Source: Mastigias papua (lineage: Eukaryota; Cnidaria; Scyphozoa; Rhizostomeae; Mastigiidae). Taken from it: DNA of 64,000 nucleotides. The stretch lies in the NCBI GenBank assembly GCA_964019165.1, contig OZ025278.1, forward strand, positions 4,055,041 through 4,119,040. Direction: 5' to 3'. The notes below the pieces were generated by a model. That model ran no database searches. It was not told the DNA's origin and saw only the letters and a program-made list of their open reading frames with translations. Positions 12,347 to 24,042 of this stretch are shown in pieces (within the stretch, counting starts at the first letter, position 1; the number at the start of each line of letters is the position of its first letter). A program made the translations under genes and the position numbers.

Positions 12347-12719
12347 GTACAAGATGGTATTGAACAGAACTCTTTAATATTTCTCAAAATTGTGACTAAG
12401 ATTAAGTTTTATCAAGTCACCTCAGATGTATAGGATAGGCCCTAATAGGATATAAACCATATGTGATTGTGCTTGGAATGGTAAGAATAACTAGGGTGAT
12501 CAGGCTTAGCCATATAGTTGCCTGCATGATATGGTTTCGCAGTAATCCGATTTCTGTTGAAAATAGTTTGGTTGCCAGCCAGTGACCCGAAATGGAATTA
12601 AAGTTGTGCGGAGTCGTACTCAGTAGCGTAGCGTGGTGAAAGGTTGTACCGTTACCTATCCTCGAAGTTGGATGTTAATTGACTCCTGTCGGAATATGCG
12701 CTCAATATCGATAGCATTT
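12347..12719. other. Non-coding stretch 3' of the LINE
   Basis: No gene is recognised. A transposon-end-like sequence (CAGTAGCGTAGCGTGG) occurs near 12,620. Confidence 0.4.
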
Positions 12720-12932
12720 CTCATTTCATTTCATTTCATTTCATTTACAACTTCCTTATACAGGGTAAGTTTCAAATTTTAATATATTTGATTTTCAAAC
12801 TGCCCTGTTAAACAAAAAGAAAGAAAAAAGTAATATAAATATGTACTTGTTTACAATATGTTAAAAAGAATCTACAATAATATAATATAAACATAAATAA
12901 CGAGTAAAAAAAGATATGAGTCCGGAGATAAA

Positions 12933-13276
12933 TTAAGGTCGGTGATTTTTCAATAATTTCACGAATTGGGTAAGAGATTTGGCTTTCTTCACTTCAGTTT
13001 GTTGGCTATTCCAGAGCTTTGCTCCTCTATAGGAGAAACTTTTTTGGCCACATGCCGATTTTAGTAAAGGGACATAAAGATCGATATCACTATCGCGAAG
13101 CTGTCTGTTTCTAAATTCGGAAAATTTTATAAACATGCTATTCAGATGTTCGGGAGCTAGTTGATTTTTTGAATTGTAGACCATTTTAAGTGTTTCTGTT
13201 TCTATAAGGTCATTCACTGTTAGCCATCCCAGTTTCTCGATGATAGGAGACGCTGAAGTTTTGTATGAGCTATCTG
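12933..13276 (-). pseudogene. LINE reverse transcriptase, C-terminal part
   Basis: This is the C-terminal ~113 residues of the LINE protein ('IIEKLGWLTVNDLIETETL', 'AKLWNSQQTEVKKAKSL', ending 'LLKNHRP' and stop at 12,933). It was separated from the rest of the ORF by the 10.8-kb Harbinger A insertion. Confidence 0.75.
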
Positions 13277-13860
13277 TTAAGCCTGGTTCACACGGTGTCA
13301 ATCTGCGGCTATCGTGTCTATCTGCACCTAAAACTTTGATGTTAGACACGATAGGCACCGTGTGAACATGCCGTGTCATTAACAAAATGCCACTTTGGCA
13401 CACTTTAATCCAGGCGTCTAAACGCGGCCAAATATGAAAAAGTTTTGATATTTAGACACGGGGGTGTTAATTGGCGCCTAACTTTCCTTTGTGTCTCTTT
13501 TGTTTTAAGGAATGTAAACTATTTTCACACTATGACATATACCAATATAAAAAATTTAGACCCCGTTTACACGGGATCGGATCCAAAACTATCCGGATAG
13601 ATAAAGGTACGGATAGGCTTAGCGTTTACACGGGACCATGTGTATCCGTATCCTTTTGGATCCGCTATCCGAACACTTTTGGATCCACTTCCAAAAGTGG
13701 ATACTTTTGGATCCGAATACTTTTAGATCCCGTGTAAACGGGTGGATCGGATCCAAATGTGTACGGATAGGAAATGAGGTTGAAATTCTTGTGGAATTGA
13801 GGCAATTGCAACATGGCATCAGTTTGGCGCTAAGATTCAAACATAAAGTATGTAAACATC

Positions 13861-15159
13861 ATGGATGCATGTCGAAGGTTGAAAGTTGCTGTGGGGATTA
13901 TGATGTCAATTTCATTATACTTCTCTGCCTGTATGCAGTTAGCATGCTATGTTTTTACCCAGCATAGACTAAGACAAGGTCAGTTACTTGCAAGAATCTT
14001 TAATAGTCATTCGGCCGAAACCAAGAGGAATAAATTGATTCTCGCTAATCTTTGCGAGAAAGTAAAACCAAGGCGTAAAAAACGGAGATTTTGGGTAAGA
14101 CCTGGTAGAACTGACGTGTGGTGGCTGAATTTTGTGAAAGACATCGTAATTGCAAAAGAATGGATCGAAAACTTCAGAATGTCTCGAGATAGTTTTTATG
14201 CACTATGCGACGAACTGAGGCCTTTCTTGATTAGAAGTCGTACAAATATGCGCGAACCGTTGTCAGTGGAAAAGCAATTAGCTGTCACCCTTTACTACCT
14301 GTGCGACGAGGGAAGGTACAGAAAAGTTGCCAACTCGTTCGGAATTTCCCGCGCAACAGTGTCAATTGTAGTCAGAAGAGTGTGCCTTGTCATAAGCTAT
14401 GAGTTGGGTCCTAAGTATATAAAGCTGCCAGAAACACAATCTGAAGTCGAAGCTCTGGTTTCAAACTTCTTTAAGTCTCATGGTTTCCCACAGTGCATGG
14501 GTGCAGTAGATGCCACACATGTCTACATTAGATAACCATCAGTGAATCCCACAGATTATTTAAACAGGAAACATAGGTATTCAATTAATATTCAGGCTGT
14601 GTGCGACTTTCGGTACTGTTTCATCGATGTGGTGATAAAGTGGCCTGGTTCTGTTCATGATGCAAGAATTTTCGCCAATTCTAGAATAAACAACCTGCTA
14701 CTTAATGAAAGCATTCCACCATGTCCAAAGGAAATTGTCGAAGGTGAAGAGAGTGTTCCAGTGTGTCTCATTGGTGACCCAGCCTATCCATTGCTGCCAC
14801 ATGTAATGAAAGAATATACAGGTGGTGGAGGCACAGTTGATGAACAATTTTTTTCTCATAAGCTTTCATCAGCTCGCATGACAATTGAATGTTCATTTGG
14901 ACGCCTCAAAGGAAGATTTGGTGCCTTGCGCAGAGAAATGGATATTTGTCAGAAAGATTTGCCAAATGTTATATACAGCTGTTTTGTCCTCCACAACTAT
15001 TGTGAGTTGAAGAAAGAAAAGCTGCCTGAAGATGCAATTCAAACTGCCATTCACTATGACCAGGAGTTTCAACCAAGGCCAGTGAATAGTACCTCAAGAG
15101 GAGAAGTAGCAGCAAAGAGGATCAGGGATGTTTTCAAAAGATATTTTAATAGCTATTGA
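13861..15159 (+). pseudogene. PIF/Harbinger transposase (HARBI1-like), one internal stop
   Basis: 432 codons from the ATG at 13,861, interrupted once by TAA at 14,533-14,535; the frame is otherwise open. An N-terminal helical and basic region ('KPRRKKRRFWVRP') and a helix-turn-helix-like stretch ('YRKVANSFGISRATVSIVV', ~residues 158-176) precede the DDE_4-type nuclease. Candidate catalytic residues are D in 'GAVDATH', D in '[10 protein letters not shown]' and E in '[14 protein letters not shown]'. It would cut at TWA targets together with the Myb-like partner encoded on the opposite strand. The single nonsense codon lies just after the first catalytic aspartate, so any product would be inactive. 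Confidence 0.85.
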
Positions 15160-16258
15160 ATTTCACTACAACTCTGCATTTCAAGCTACAGTTCAAAATA
15201 AGCAATCACACATATTATATTTTGAATGGTCAGAAAATCAATATAGTGTAAATGAAAGTTTACATGTTATTATAGATTTGAATACAATTCAAGATCTCAA
15301 AGTATATACATTATGCATGCATGTTAATTACTATATATTATCCTTGATTGATCAAATATAGAGGTGGAAGAGGTGCTGTAATCTGGGAATGTTGTTCCCA
15401 GGAATTGTTTTGGTTGGCATTATATGTAGAAGGTTTCACAGAAAATTCTCAAATTGTTGAAAGAAGTATGAAAGTCTACTGAAATACTCACTGATGACAA
15501 AATAGTTGATCTATAGATAAATAGAACAATAGATAAAAACTTGCAGAAAGAAATTATTTAGATCTATTAGTATTTTTTTTGTAAGAAAACCACTTTTTGT
15601 GCAAGGCTCAATTGCCCTACCTTTTCCAGGGATTGAAGCTGAGATTTACTTAAGATTTTCTTAACTTTGACTTGAACAAAGTGGCTAAGAGGTTACCCTG
15701 TCTTTGTTGGATCCCATTTACATGGTGCAAGTGTTATATGGCAGCATGCTGCAGCAGTGTGATATCTTTTGGGTTTGATATGCCAGAATCACAACACTGG
15801 TGCAAAAGCACAATTTCTTATTGTCCAGGACTATCAAAGACATGTTTGATCTTTGCCAAGGGGCTTGAGAGAATGAGCTGATATTGATTTCTACAACTTA
15901 AGAAAGATAGACTTTGGAACTTGAGCCTTGAGGTTTTCTTAACATTTTCTTATGGTTTTGCCCTTTTCAGCCTCATTTTCTTGTTGACTTTTTCTTATTA
16001 AAAACAATGTGTATTTGTTTGACATTGCACTAAAATTTTTATGCCAGATACCTGGGTTCCCAGAAAGGAGAACATTTTGTCCACATTTGAATATATAGTA
16101 CGTATGTATAAAGAATATGTTTGGGTATATTTGTTACACTCATTTCTTTGCACCTTGGGTTATTTGTAAACATGCTCTTATGCACTGATAAAATATGACT
16201 GAATACATCAATGTTGTACCATCAACATACTTATAATATATGGAAAATACATGGCAGT
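15160..16258. other. Region between Harbinger B genes, with a dispersed repeat
   Basis: No ORF of note. Positions about 15,590-16,010 resemble 61,608-61,915, sharing segments such as 'attttcttaacttt', 'cttgagcc', 'ttaacattttcttatg' and 'agcctcattttctt'. A weaker copy is at 4823-4915. Confidence 0.5.
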
Positions 16259-17717
16259 TTATAGGTCTGTGTAATCTGAAGAAGAGGGAAAATTGGACAT
16301 GTTATCTGGTTGCTGAAAAGCTTGATGACTCTCTCCCCAATTGCTGCCATAATTAGTACCTTGGAAATGGGATGGCTCACTATGTTGTTGTAGCATCTGG
16401 GAAATCATTCCAAAACCTTGTAGCATGGTTCTTGACATTGTCATTGAGAATTGTTGCATTGACTCATAGAAGCGTTTCTCAGAGCTCTCAAATTGTTCTA
16501 TCAGTTTCCTTTTCATCTGCAAATCTTCGTGTCTTGCAGCTGCATCTTCTTTTACAATACTAAGTAACTGCTCTTGGGCTGATACCTTCTTTATGGATTT
16601 CCCATTCCTTCTGTCTTTTAGTACCTTTGCAAGTTCCTCTCTTCTTGTTCTCATCTTTTTTTTCAAGGGCTCAGCAATATCCACATCTGATTCCTTGGAG
16701 CTAGAAGAGGGCTGGTCATTTGTTGCAGTATAATCACCTTCGTTTTCATTCAAACCATCAATTTCAGCAGGATCCAAATATTGGATGCTGGTAGCAGAAT
16801 CATTTTCAGTGGCACTATAAGATTTCATTGAAGAGCTTTCAACTCCATCTTCAAGGCTTTCAACTGCAGGGCAACCCGCCCATACTTCATAACATTCGTT
16901 ATAGAGAGCATATGTTACCCTACCACCTCCACTTCTGCGACCACTATCTACTGCCTTTCTAAAACTGGTTTTGATTTTTTTGATCTTGGCTGCCAATCTT
17001 TCTCTTGTAAATTCTTCTTTGTTATTGAAGTTAGGGAACTCTTCACTTTCTTCGTTTGGATAGCTGCTTGTGAATTTTAACCGAATATCTTCGTATTTTG
17101 ACCTTATCGTTTCCCAGTCTCAGGCCCGTCGGAACCGGGGGGGCTGGGGGGGCTTCAGCCCCCCCAATATTTTGCAACTATTTGCTCTTTAAATTTTCAA
17201 GAAAACATTGCAAGGCCATACTATAAATTCGCAAAATATTAACCAGTTCAGTTACCAGCTATCCCTTTCAATCATTTATTGCGTGTTCAAAGAACCAATG
17301 TATACTTGATCAGGAACGTTAAATAGCATGAGCGAAGAAAGTGAAGTCTTGAAAACTGAATATGTTATGCGAAGATGCTAGGAGGGCGTCAGGGTCTGAC
17401 TTTTATGTTCCATCAACCTTAAAACACTTCATCATCGATAGTATTGTTTGGTAATTTTATTATTTGGTAAGCAGATTTTTGGACAATTTTCGAACAGAGA
17501 TCTGTGTATTAAAGTTAATGTAGCACACTGTATTAAAGTTAATGTAGCACACAAAAGCACAAAGCATAGTTGATTGAAAAAGAGTGTTAAGAGGATCGTT
17601 AAATTTTTTTTGGCAGTGTTTATGATTTCTTAAGTTGATTGCTGGCATGCATTGCACGGAGACAGTAGGAAAGTTTTGCTGTCAATGACTGCAAAATATT
17701 CCGTTAGCTTTTTCAGC

Positions 17718-17903
17718 TGTGAAGGAGTCTGGAACGGAATGTAGTCACGTGTGTAGTTTCGCTGTTTTTAGAGAGTTGTAATAGGGAGTGTTGAGAGTTG
17801 TTGTAGAGTTGGGATAGAGCTAGAGTGTAGAGTTTGAATAGAGAATAGAGAAGAGAAGAGAAAGACGAGGATAAAGCTGAATTGGTACCGCCACTTCGTC
17901 ACA
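17718..17903 (+). repeat. Gypsy-1 5' LTR
   Basis: 186 bp, TGTGAAGG...CGTCACA; matches the 3' LTR except for one base seen by eye. Confidence 0.9.
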
Positions 17904-17944
17904 TATTTTGGAGGTCCTACCGAGATGAAAGATAGAAGTTAGAT

Positions 17945-20900
17945 ATGGCGTTAAACAGAGACGAAGTTGGAGAAGATGCAAACCCTGAAGGTCCAATTGA
18001 GGAACAGTCAAGACTTACATTTTCGTTGTTCCGTCGCCCCGAGAAGTACCGAATTGGAGAAGACTTTTCGTTGTTTATTAAGAAACTAAACCTTTACTTT
18101 GAAGCCATTGGACTTACGGATAACAAACAGAGACGGTATGTGCTGTTGTTTAATTTGAGCGAAGATGCATTTCGTTTAGCGGAATCAATCGATTTACCGG
18201 AGTCAAATGACTGGGAAACCTTTGTAGATTGTTTAAAGACTTTGTTCGAAAGAAATCAGACTGGCACTGAGAAACGATATAGTTTTCATAAAAGGGTGCA
18301 ACAGCCTGATGAAAGTGTTGACTCTTTCGCGCTTACACTTCGTGAGTTGGGATCAAAATGTGGCTTTAATGGAGAAGAATATAACCATCGTTTGGTTGAC
18401 CAGTTTATTTTGGGACTAAGAGACCGTTCGACGCAGAATAAGTTGTTACAAGAACCACCCGTGGATCTAGATGCTGCTTTGTTTGTAGCCCGTAGATTTG
18501 AAGCTGCCAATTCCACGATGAAGAAATTGAAGGTAGAACAGTTTGAAGCGTCACAGTCTGTCCGTTCAGTGGGTTCTCGGACGGCATCAAAGGTTTGTTT
18601 TAGTTGTAATGGTTATGGGCACGTATCTCGAGAGTGCCCCACTCGTAGAAAGGCAGTTTCAGGGCGTAGTGCCAAGAATTTTAATGTCGTTTGTTACAAC
18701 TGTAAGCAAAGTGGTCATCTTGCTAGAAACTGTCTTACACATAATCAATCACATGATAAGCAAGTCTTATATCGAAAATTTGCTGAACCGAAGTTTGAGA
18801 GAAAGACTATAGTTTGTTTTAATTGTGGAGAAATAGGACATATTTCTCGTGTTTGCCCAAGAAAGGAGCCTCGTTTGGCCCGAGGTCAGAATTCAGCGAG
18901 TAGTAGTTTGCGTTTTACAAACTCAGAACATGTTTCTAATGATACCAGAGTTAGACTATCATCAGTTTCTCCAGCCAGTAAAAGAAAAACATTAGTATTG
19001 GAAACAAATCTTAATGGTATCCCGCGCTTTTGTATAGTAGATACTGGCGCTTCTGTATCATTAATCAGTAAAGATGAATGGGAACTACTTACAAAAGAGA
19101 CACAAACTTCACTTTTGCCTTCTGACATTGTAGCAGAGGCCGCAAACAATTCCCCGATTGGAGTAGTTGGTAAATCAGTACTTTCAATTGATATAGATGG
19201 GAAACAACAGTGCCAACAAACTTTTTACGTAGCAAATGATATATCAAATGAAATTATATTAGGATTAGATTGGCTGACAAATTGCCACTGTGTTATTGAT
19301 ACGTCAAAACTGTTAATAGAGTTCCCCGATGGGTCAAAAGCTCCCCTGTTGTTAAATGACTCCTCGATACCTGATCCTGCTGCTGTCATTTTATGCGACG
19401 ACACTGAGATTCCTGGCAGGCATGAAGTTATCCGTAGGGCGAAAGTCAAAGGTGTATTTTTAGCTGAGAGTATCGTAGAGCCAAATGTTTCCTTAGCAGA
19501 GAAAGGCATTTTAGTAGCACGAGCTTTTGTATCTCCGAATCGTCAAACCGTCCCCGTTCAGATTATTAATCCAGGTGAAGACACTATTAAGCTTTATGGA
19601 GGTACTAATATCGGCCATTTAGAACACGTTGCCATGGACGACCCCGTTTTGTTTGACAATCAAAAAGCCAACTGTTCAGAACCTCGTTTTGATTTAAGTC
19701 ACTTACAAGAAAATGAGCGCGTACGCGTAGAGCGTTTGTTAGATGATTATAAGACCATTTTTGCAAATAATATTTTCGAGTTGGGCGCGACATCGTTTAC
19801 AGAACATAGTATAAATACCGGTAATGCACAGCCAATCAAGCAGCTCCCAAGGCGCCTTCCGAACGCTCTTAGAGCAGTTGTAGATCAGCAAGTGAAGGAA
19901 AGCGAGCCCGATCGTCCTGGTGCGCAAGAAAGACAACACATGGCGTTTCTGCGTAGATTATAGAAAACTTAACGACGTAACTGTCAAAGATTCGTATATG
20001 ATTCCGCAGGTAAACGACCTTTTGGATACCTTAGCAGGTCAAACGTATTTTACGACATTAGACTTAGCGTCCGGCTATTGGCAAGTTAATGTTGCGGAGG
20101 AGCATAAGGAGAAAACTGCATTTGTGATTCCTGGAGGTGAACAGTTAGAATTTAATCGCATGCCATTTGGCCTAGCTAATGCTGTGCCAACGTTTCAGCG
20201 CTTAATGCAACGTGTCTTGGAAGGGCTTACCCCTCAGAAATGTCTTGTATATTTAGACGACGTACTAGTTGTTGGTTCGACTTTTGAACAACATCTGGAA
20301 AACTTAAAAGATGTTCTCGATGCGCTTAAAACAGCCGGCTTGAAACTGAAACCCTCGAAGTGTTTCTTTGCACATAAAGATGTAAAATATCTTGGCTTTG
20401 TTATCTCTGGCGATGGTCTTTTACCAAACCCTGAAAAATTAGAAGCTATTACAGAATACCCACCGCCAAAGAATTTGCAAGAATTACGTCGTTTTATCGG
20501 TTTAGCTTCCTACTATCGACGTTTCGTTTCTGGTTTCAGTGATATTGTCAGTCCGATGAATAAACTGCTTCAGAAAAACGTAGCATTTAATTGGACTAAC
20601 GAATGTGAAGCAGCGTTTCAGACTTTAAAAACGCAGTTAGCAACAGCCCCCGTTTTGGCCTTTCCTACTGTACACGGACAATTTGTGTTGTATACAGACG
20701 CTAGTGATATCGGTGTTGGTGCTGTATTAGCACAAAGAGATGCAAACGGTGAAGAGAAAGTAATTTCGTATGCCTCAAAAGGATTTTCTTCTTCTGAAAA
20801 AAATTGGGCGGTTACTGAAAAGGAAGCATTCGCTGTTGTTTGGGCACTTCAATACTTTCACGCTTATGTTTATGGTGTAAAGATTCTCGTCTATTCAGAT

Positions 20901-22538
20901 CATAAAGCACTTAATTGGCTTCGTAATATGAAACATCCCAGCGGCAAACTAGCTCGTTGGATACTTAAGTTAGAGCAGTACGACTATGAAATAATTCACA
21001 GACCGGGTTCCCTTATGGCCCACGTAGATGCATTATCGCGTGCTCCGATTAATAGTATACAAATCTCATCATGGTCATCTTCCGAGCTTCAAGAGTTACA
21101 AGATCTTGATTCAGATATAGCAATTGTAAAGAAATGGGTACAAGAAGGACAATCACCACAGAAGTGTCCCGAAAACGGTTCAGATGTCTTAAAAACTTTA
21201 TATCGCGTGTTTCCAAGCTTAGTTATTCAGAATGGCGTCCTCTATCGCAAATGGGTACCTAAATTTGATACTGATAAACTCCAAGTTGTTATTCCCAAAT
21301 ATTATGCGCCAAAGATTATTAACCAAGTTCATAACCAACTTTGCCATCTTGGGATTCATAAAACATTTGATGCAATCCAGAATCGTTTCTACTGGCCAGG
21401 TTTTCATAGGGATATCGAAAACTTTTGTAAGTCGTGCACGACATGTGCTAAGAACAAACTTATTCCACGCCCTCGTAAGCCCTTGCAGCCAATTGCGGTT
21501 CAACCAGTTCCATTTCACATGGTTGGTATAGATATTATTGGTCCGTTGAAAATCACACGTCGAGGAAATCGCTATATTTTATCTATTATCGACTATTATA
21601 CTAAATATGGAGAAGCAGTTGCGCTACCGAATCAAGAAACAGAAACCGTCGTTCGTGCTTTAGAAGAAGTATTTTCGCGTCATGGTATGCCTTCAATTAT
21701 TCTTACCGATCAAGGGTCTAATTTCGAGTCTCACTTGTTCGCGAGTATGTGTCGCTTGTTTGGTATAGAAAAACGCCGAACCACCCCGTATCACCCTCAG
21801 ACTGACGGTCTTTGTGAACGATTTAATCAGATTTTGAAACTTTTACTCCGCATGCGCGTAAATAAAGATCAAGACGATTGGGACGATCAGTTGCCCTCCG
21901 TTCTGTTATCATATCGCATCTCAAAGCAAGAAAGTACCGGTGTTTCCCCTTTTGAACTTATGTATGGACGATCAGCTCGATTGCCATTTGACGTCGATAG
22001 GGAGGGGGAGGTAGAAAGAAAACCAATTGGAGGTTCTGCACAATATTTAGAAGAACTTAAACATCGTCATGAGCACTTAAAATCTTTTGTAACAGATCGT
22101 ATAAATGATGCTCAACAAAAACAAAAGAAGAATTATGATAAAGCTCATCATACCGAGAAAAGCTACAAATTTGTCGTTGGAGAGCTAGTTTTACTGAAAG
22201 ATCACCGAGCACGAGGACTTGCCGCTAAATACTTAGGGCCTTATCTTGTTATACGTGTATTAAACGAGGATTGTGAAATCGAATCTTTAGATAATGGAAA
22301 GAGAAAAATAGTTCATTCAAACAGTTTACGTGAATTTACATTTGAGAACATGCCGATCAATAAAGAGGAGGAAAATTTGTTAATTGAAAGTGACGATTCA
22401 GATGCTGATGAAATTATGTATCGTGCCAACAGACCTTTAGTTGATAATGAAAACATAAATCAAGAAGCGGTTAGATATAACTTGCGACGAAATCGTCGAA
22501 GACCAGAACGTTATGGTGCTCCAGTTTATGATTATTGA
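17945..22538 (+). pseudogene. Gypsy-1 gag-pol polyprotein, disrupted between protease and RT
   Basis: ATG at 17,945. The first frame (17,945-19,963) holds a capsid-like gag, three CCHC zinc knuckles ('CFSCNGYGHVSREC', 'CYNCKQSGHLARNC', 'CFNCGEIGHISRVC', residues ~218-297) and an aspartic protease ('VDTGASVSLI', ~residue 362). The second frame (19,920-22,538) holds reverse transcriptase with 'YLDD' (20,249-20,260), RNase H, an HHCC integrase zinc finger, the integrase core ('GIDIIGPL', 'LTDQGSNFES', 'LCERFNQ') and a C-terminal domain. The two frames meet at 19,890-19,925: the text jumps from 'VDQQVKE' to 'SPIVLVRKKDN', and the usual linker of about a dozen residues is absent. A small frame-changing deletion is the simplest explanation. 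Confidence 0.85.
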
Positions 22539-22716
22539 CTAGTAGACTATTAACATTCATTTCGCTTATCGCTGCAGATATCGTTGTGTTGGGAAAAGGA
22601 CCCTGTTTCTTTAATATTTCCATATATTCAATCTACTATATTCATCATGTTACTATTCACTATGTTAGTTTAAATTCATTGTATTTTACGTATAAGTATA
22701 TTTTCGGGAGGGAGAG

Positions 22717-22902
22717 TGTGAAGGAGTCTGGAACGGAATGTAGTCACGTGTGTAGTTTCGCTGTTTTTAGAGAGTTGTAATAGGGAGTGTTGAGAGTTGT
22801 TGTAGAGTTGGGATAGAGCTAGAGTGTAGAGTTTGATTAGAGAATAGAGAAGAGAAGAGAAAGACGAGGATAAAGCTGAATTGGTACCGCCACTTCGTCA
22901 CA
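22717..22902 (+). repeat. Gypsy-1 3' LTR
   Basis: 186-bp direct copy of 17,718-17,903, preceded by a purine-rich tract and followed by the CAGC duplication. Confidence 0.9.
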
Positions 22903-23521
22903 CAGCCACAGGTAATGTTAGTAGATGACTGCAAATACATAGATTCCAGCCAATTTACAACTTCCATTTAAAAAATTTTCTTAATTCTGTAAATAGTAAT
23001 TCATCCATTGAAAATGGCAATTTGTATAGCCAGGTTGCTTTCCAGCAATCTAAAGGGCGTGGTCGAACAAAAATTCTCCCGGAGCCCAGTGCAGTCTGCT
23101 TTATTTGCAGCCCCCCCAATATCAATTTCGTTCCGACGGGCCTGCAGTCTTGCCCACTCATTAGTTTCGTTGTCTTATACTCATGAATTACCTTCAACAG
23201 CAAAGCCTCCTCTTCCTCTGTCCACTTAAAAAACTTTGATTTACTTTCTGACTGAGACATTATATGAAGAGTTAAGATGAGCACACACAATTTGTTCTTG
23301 CAGGACTTCAATAATGGCGCCAAAACTTCTCTTTAAACTTAAATGCGCCTGCGCGATGTTCCTGAGTGCAGAACGGATCCAAGTGGATCCGACCCCGTGT
23401 AAACGCAAGCAGTTTTGGATCGGATCCAGTGTAAACGCCATCACAAAAATTGATCGGATCCAAAAATATCCGGATAGCTTTGGATCCGATCTCTATGCGA
23501 TCCCGTGTAAACGGGGTCTTA

Positions 23522-23726
23522 GTTGAAAGTGGAAGTGGATGAGGTGACTGCAACCCGCCCAACATTCGGTGAAAATCTTTCTGAAGCTGTTCGCAATTAT
23601 CCTGCACTCTACGATAAATCGGACCCTGGCTTTAACGATAGGTACAATAAAAGTAATGCCTGGACAAGCGCTGCAAGGGAACTGAACATTGAAGGATATC
23701 CTCATATAAAGCAAAGAACTGCATAA
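23522..23726 (+). pseudogene. MADF-domain exon of Harbinger A
   Basis: The frame 'FGENLSEAVRNYPALYDKSD' ... 'NKSNAWTSAARELNIEG' matches the first helices of a MADF (Myb/SANT-like) domain, found in the accessory protein of many Harbinger elements. The exon appears to begin right after 'tcttag', an acceptor-like AG made from the TTA target site where Harbinger B inserted. It ends at a stop at 23,724-23,726, before the domain is complete. No other exon is visible, so this is a remnant. Confidence 0.55.
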
Positions 23727-24042
23727 ATCCCCAAGCTGGTTTCTCCTCGGACATGTCTATTTACCCCACTGCTGCGTGCACTTTCTCCCACCTGACCACT
23801 CTTCTTTAGTATAAAATTACCAGCAGAAGGGGTGCAGCGGCATACTTTCGACGAAACCTCTTCCATATTGAGCGCTGCAAAGGCGCAGATTGACGCCGTC
23901 CAACTGGACAAGTTGTTTACTTTATGAGACATTTTGTTATCAACACCACATGTTCACACGGTGTCTATCGTGTCTAACATCAAAGTTTTAGGTGCAGATA
24001 GACACGATAGCCGCAGATTGACACCGTGTGAACCAGGCTTTA

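Larger units (their letters stand above)
17718..22902 (+). mobile_element. Gypsy-1 LTR retrotransposon
   Basis: Two 186-bp LTRs (17,718-17,903 and 22,717-22,902) begin TGTGAAGGAG and end CGTCACA; I see one difference (gaatag/gattag). The flanking 4-bp duplication is CAGC (17,714-17,717; 22,903-22,906). A TGG-initiated primer-binding-like site follows the left LTR, and a purine tract (cgggagggagag) precedes the right LTR. The internal region has one gag-pol coding unit with a single disruption near 19,895. The near-identical LTRs mean it is the youngest layer of the nest. Confidence 0.9.
17121..23144. mobile_element. C/G-rich DNA transposon (MITE-like) inside the Myb-like gene
   Basis: Short inverted ends CAGGCCCGTCGGAAC are flanked by CAGTCT (17,115-17,120; 23,145-23,150), a 6-bp duplication. 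Next to the left end is a G-run/C-run hairpin (GGGGGGGCTT...AGCCCCCCC); the right end also has CCCCCCCAATAT. Without the gypsy inside it is about 0.8 kb with no coding capacity. A 24-bp tandem duplication (gtattaaagttaatgtagca...) lies at about 17,508-17,555. The superfamily is not assigned; the ends look hAT-like but the duplication length does not fit. Confidence 0.75.
16259..23260 (-). pseudogene. Harbinger Myb/SANT-like protein, split by a nested transposon
   Basis: The coding starts at 23,260 ('MSQSESKSKFFKWTEEEEAL'), runs to 23,145, then continues at 17,114 down to a stop at 16,259. Removing the 17,121-23,144 insert with one CAGTCT duplication gives one 323-residue frame ('SGQD' + 'WETIRSKYEDIR'). 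The first ~100 residues form a Myb/SANT-like DNA-binding domain with tryptophans at the expected spacing ('FKWTEEE', 'QDWETI', 'CYEVWAGCP'). The middle is acidic, followed by basic and coiled-coil-like segments. In Harbinger systems this partner brings the transposase to the nucleus and transposon ends. In this copy the protein is truncated by the insertion. Confidence 0.8.
13559..23518. mobile_element. Harbinger element B (inner), with transposase and Myb-like gene
   Basis: Inverted ends GACCCCGTTTACACGGGATC (left) and the reverse complement (right, with small differences) are flanked by TTA (13,556-13,558; 23,519-23,521). About 220 bp at the left and 145 bp at the right are crowded with TTTGGATCCG / ATCCGGATAG motifs, plausible subterminal binding sites. 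The element carries a HARBI1-like transposase on + and a Myb/SANT-like protein on -, the classic two-gene Harbinger layout. Without the nested insert at 17,121-23,144 its length is about 3.9 kb. Confidence 0.85.
13280..24039. mobile_element. Harbinger element A (outer), non-autonomous remnant
   Basis: Inverted ends AGCCTGGTTCACACGGTGTC are present at 13,280 and, reversed, at 24,039. They are flanked by TTA duplications (13,277-13,279; 24,040-24,042), typical of PIF/Harbinger. The arms are about 95 bp. Its own content, without the inner elements, is about 800 bp and includes a MADF-domain exon (23,522-23,726) but no transposase. It interrupts the LINE and is itself interrupted by Harbinger B. 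Confidence 0.8.

Noticed and set aside
17945..20000. Programmed ribosomal frameshift between gag-protease and RT in gypsy-1
   Set aside because: Conserved linker residues before the RT are missing at the joint, which points to a deletion.
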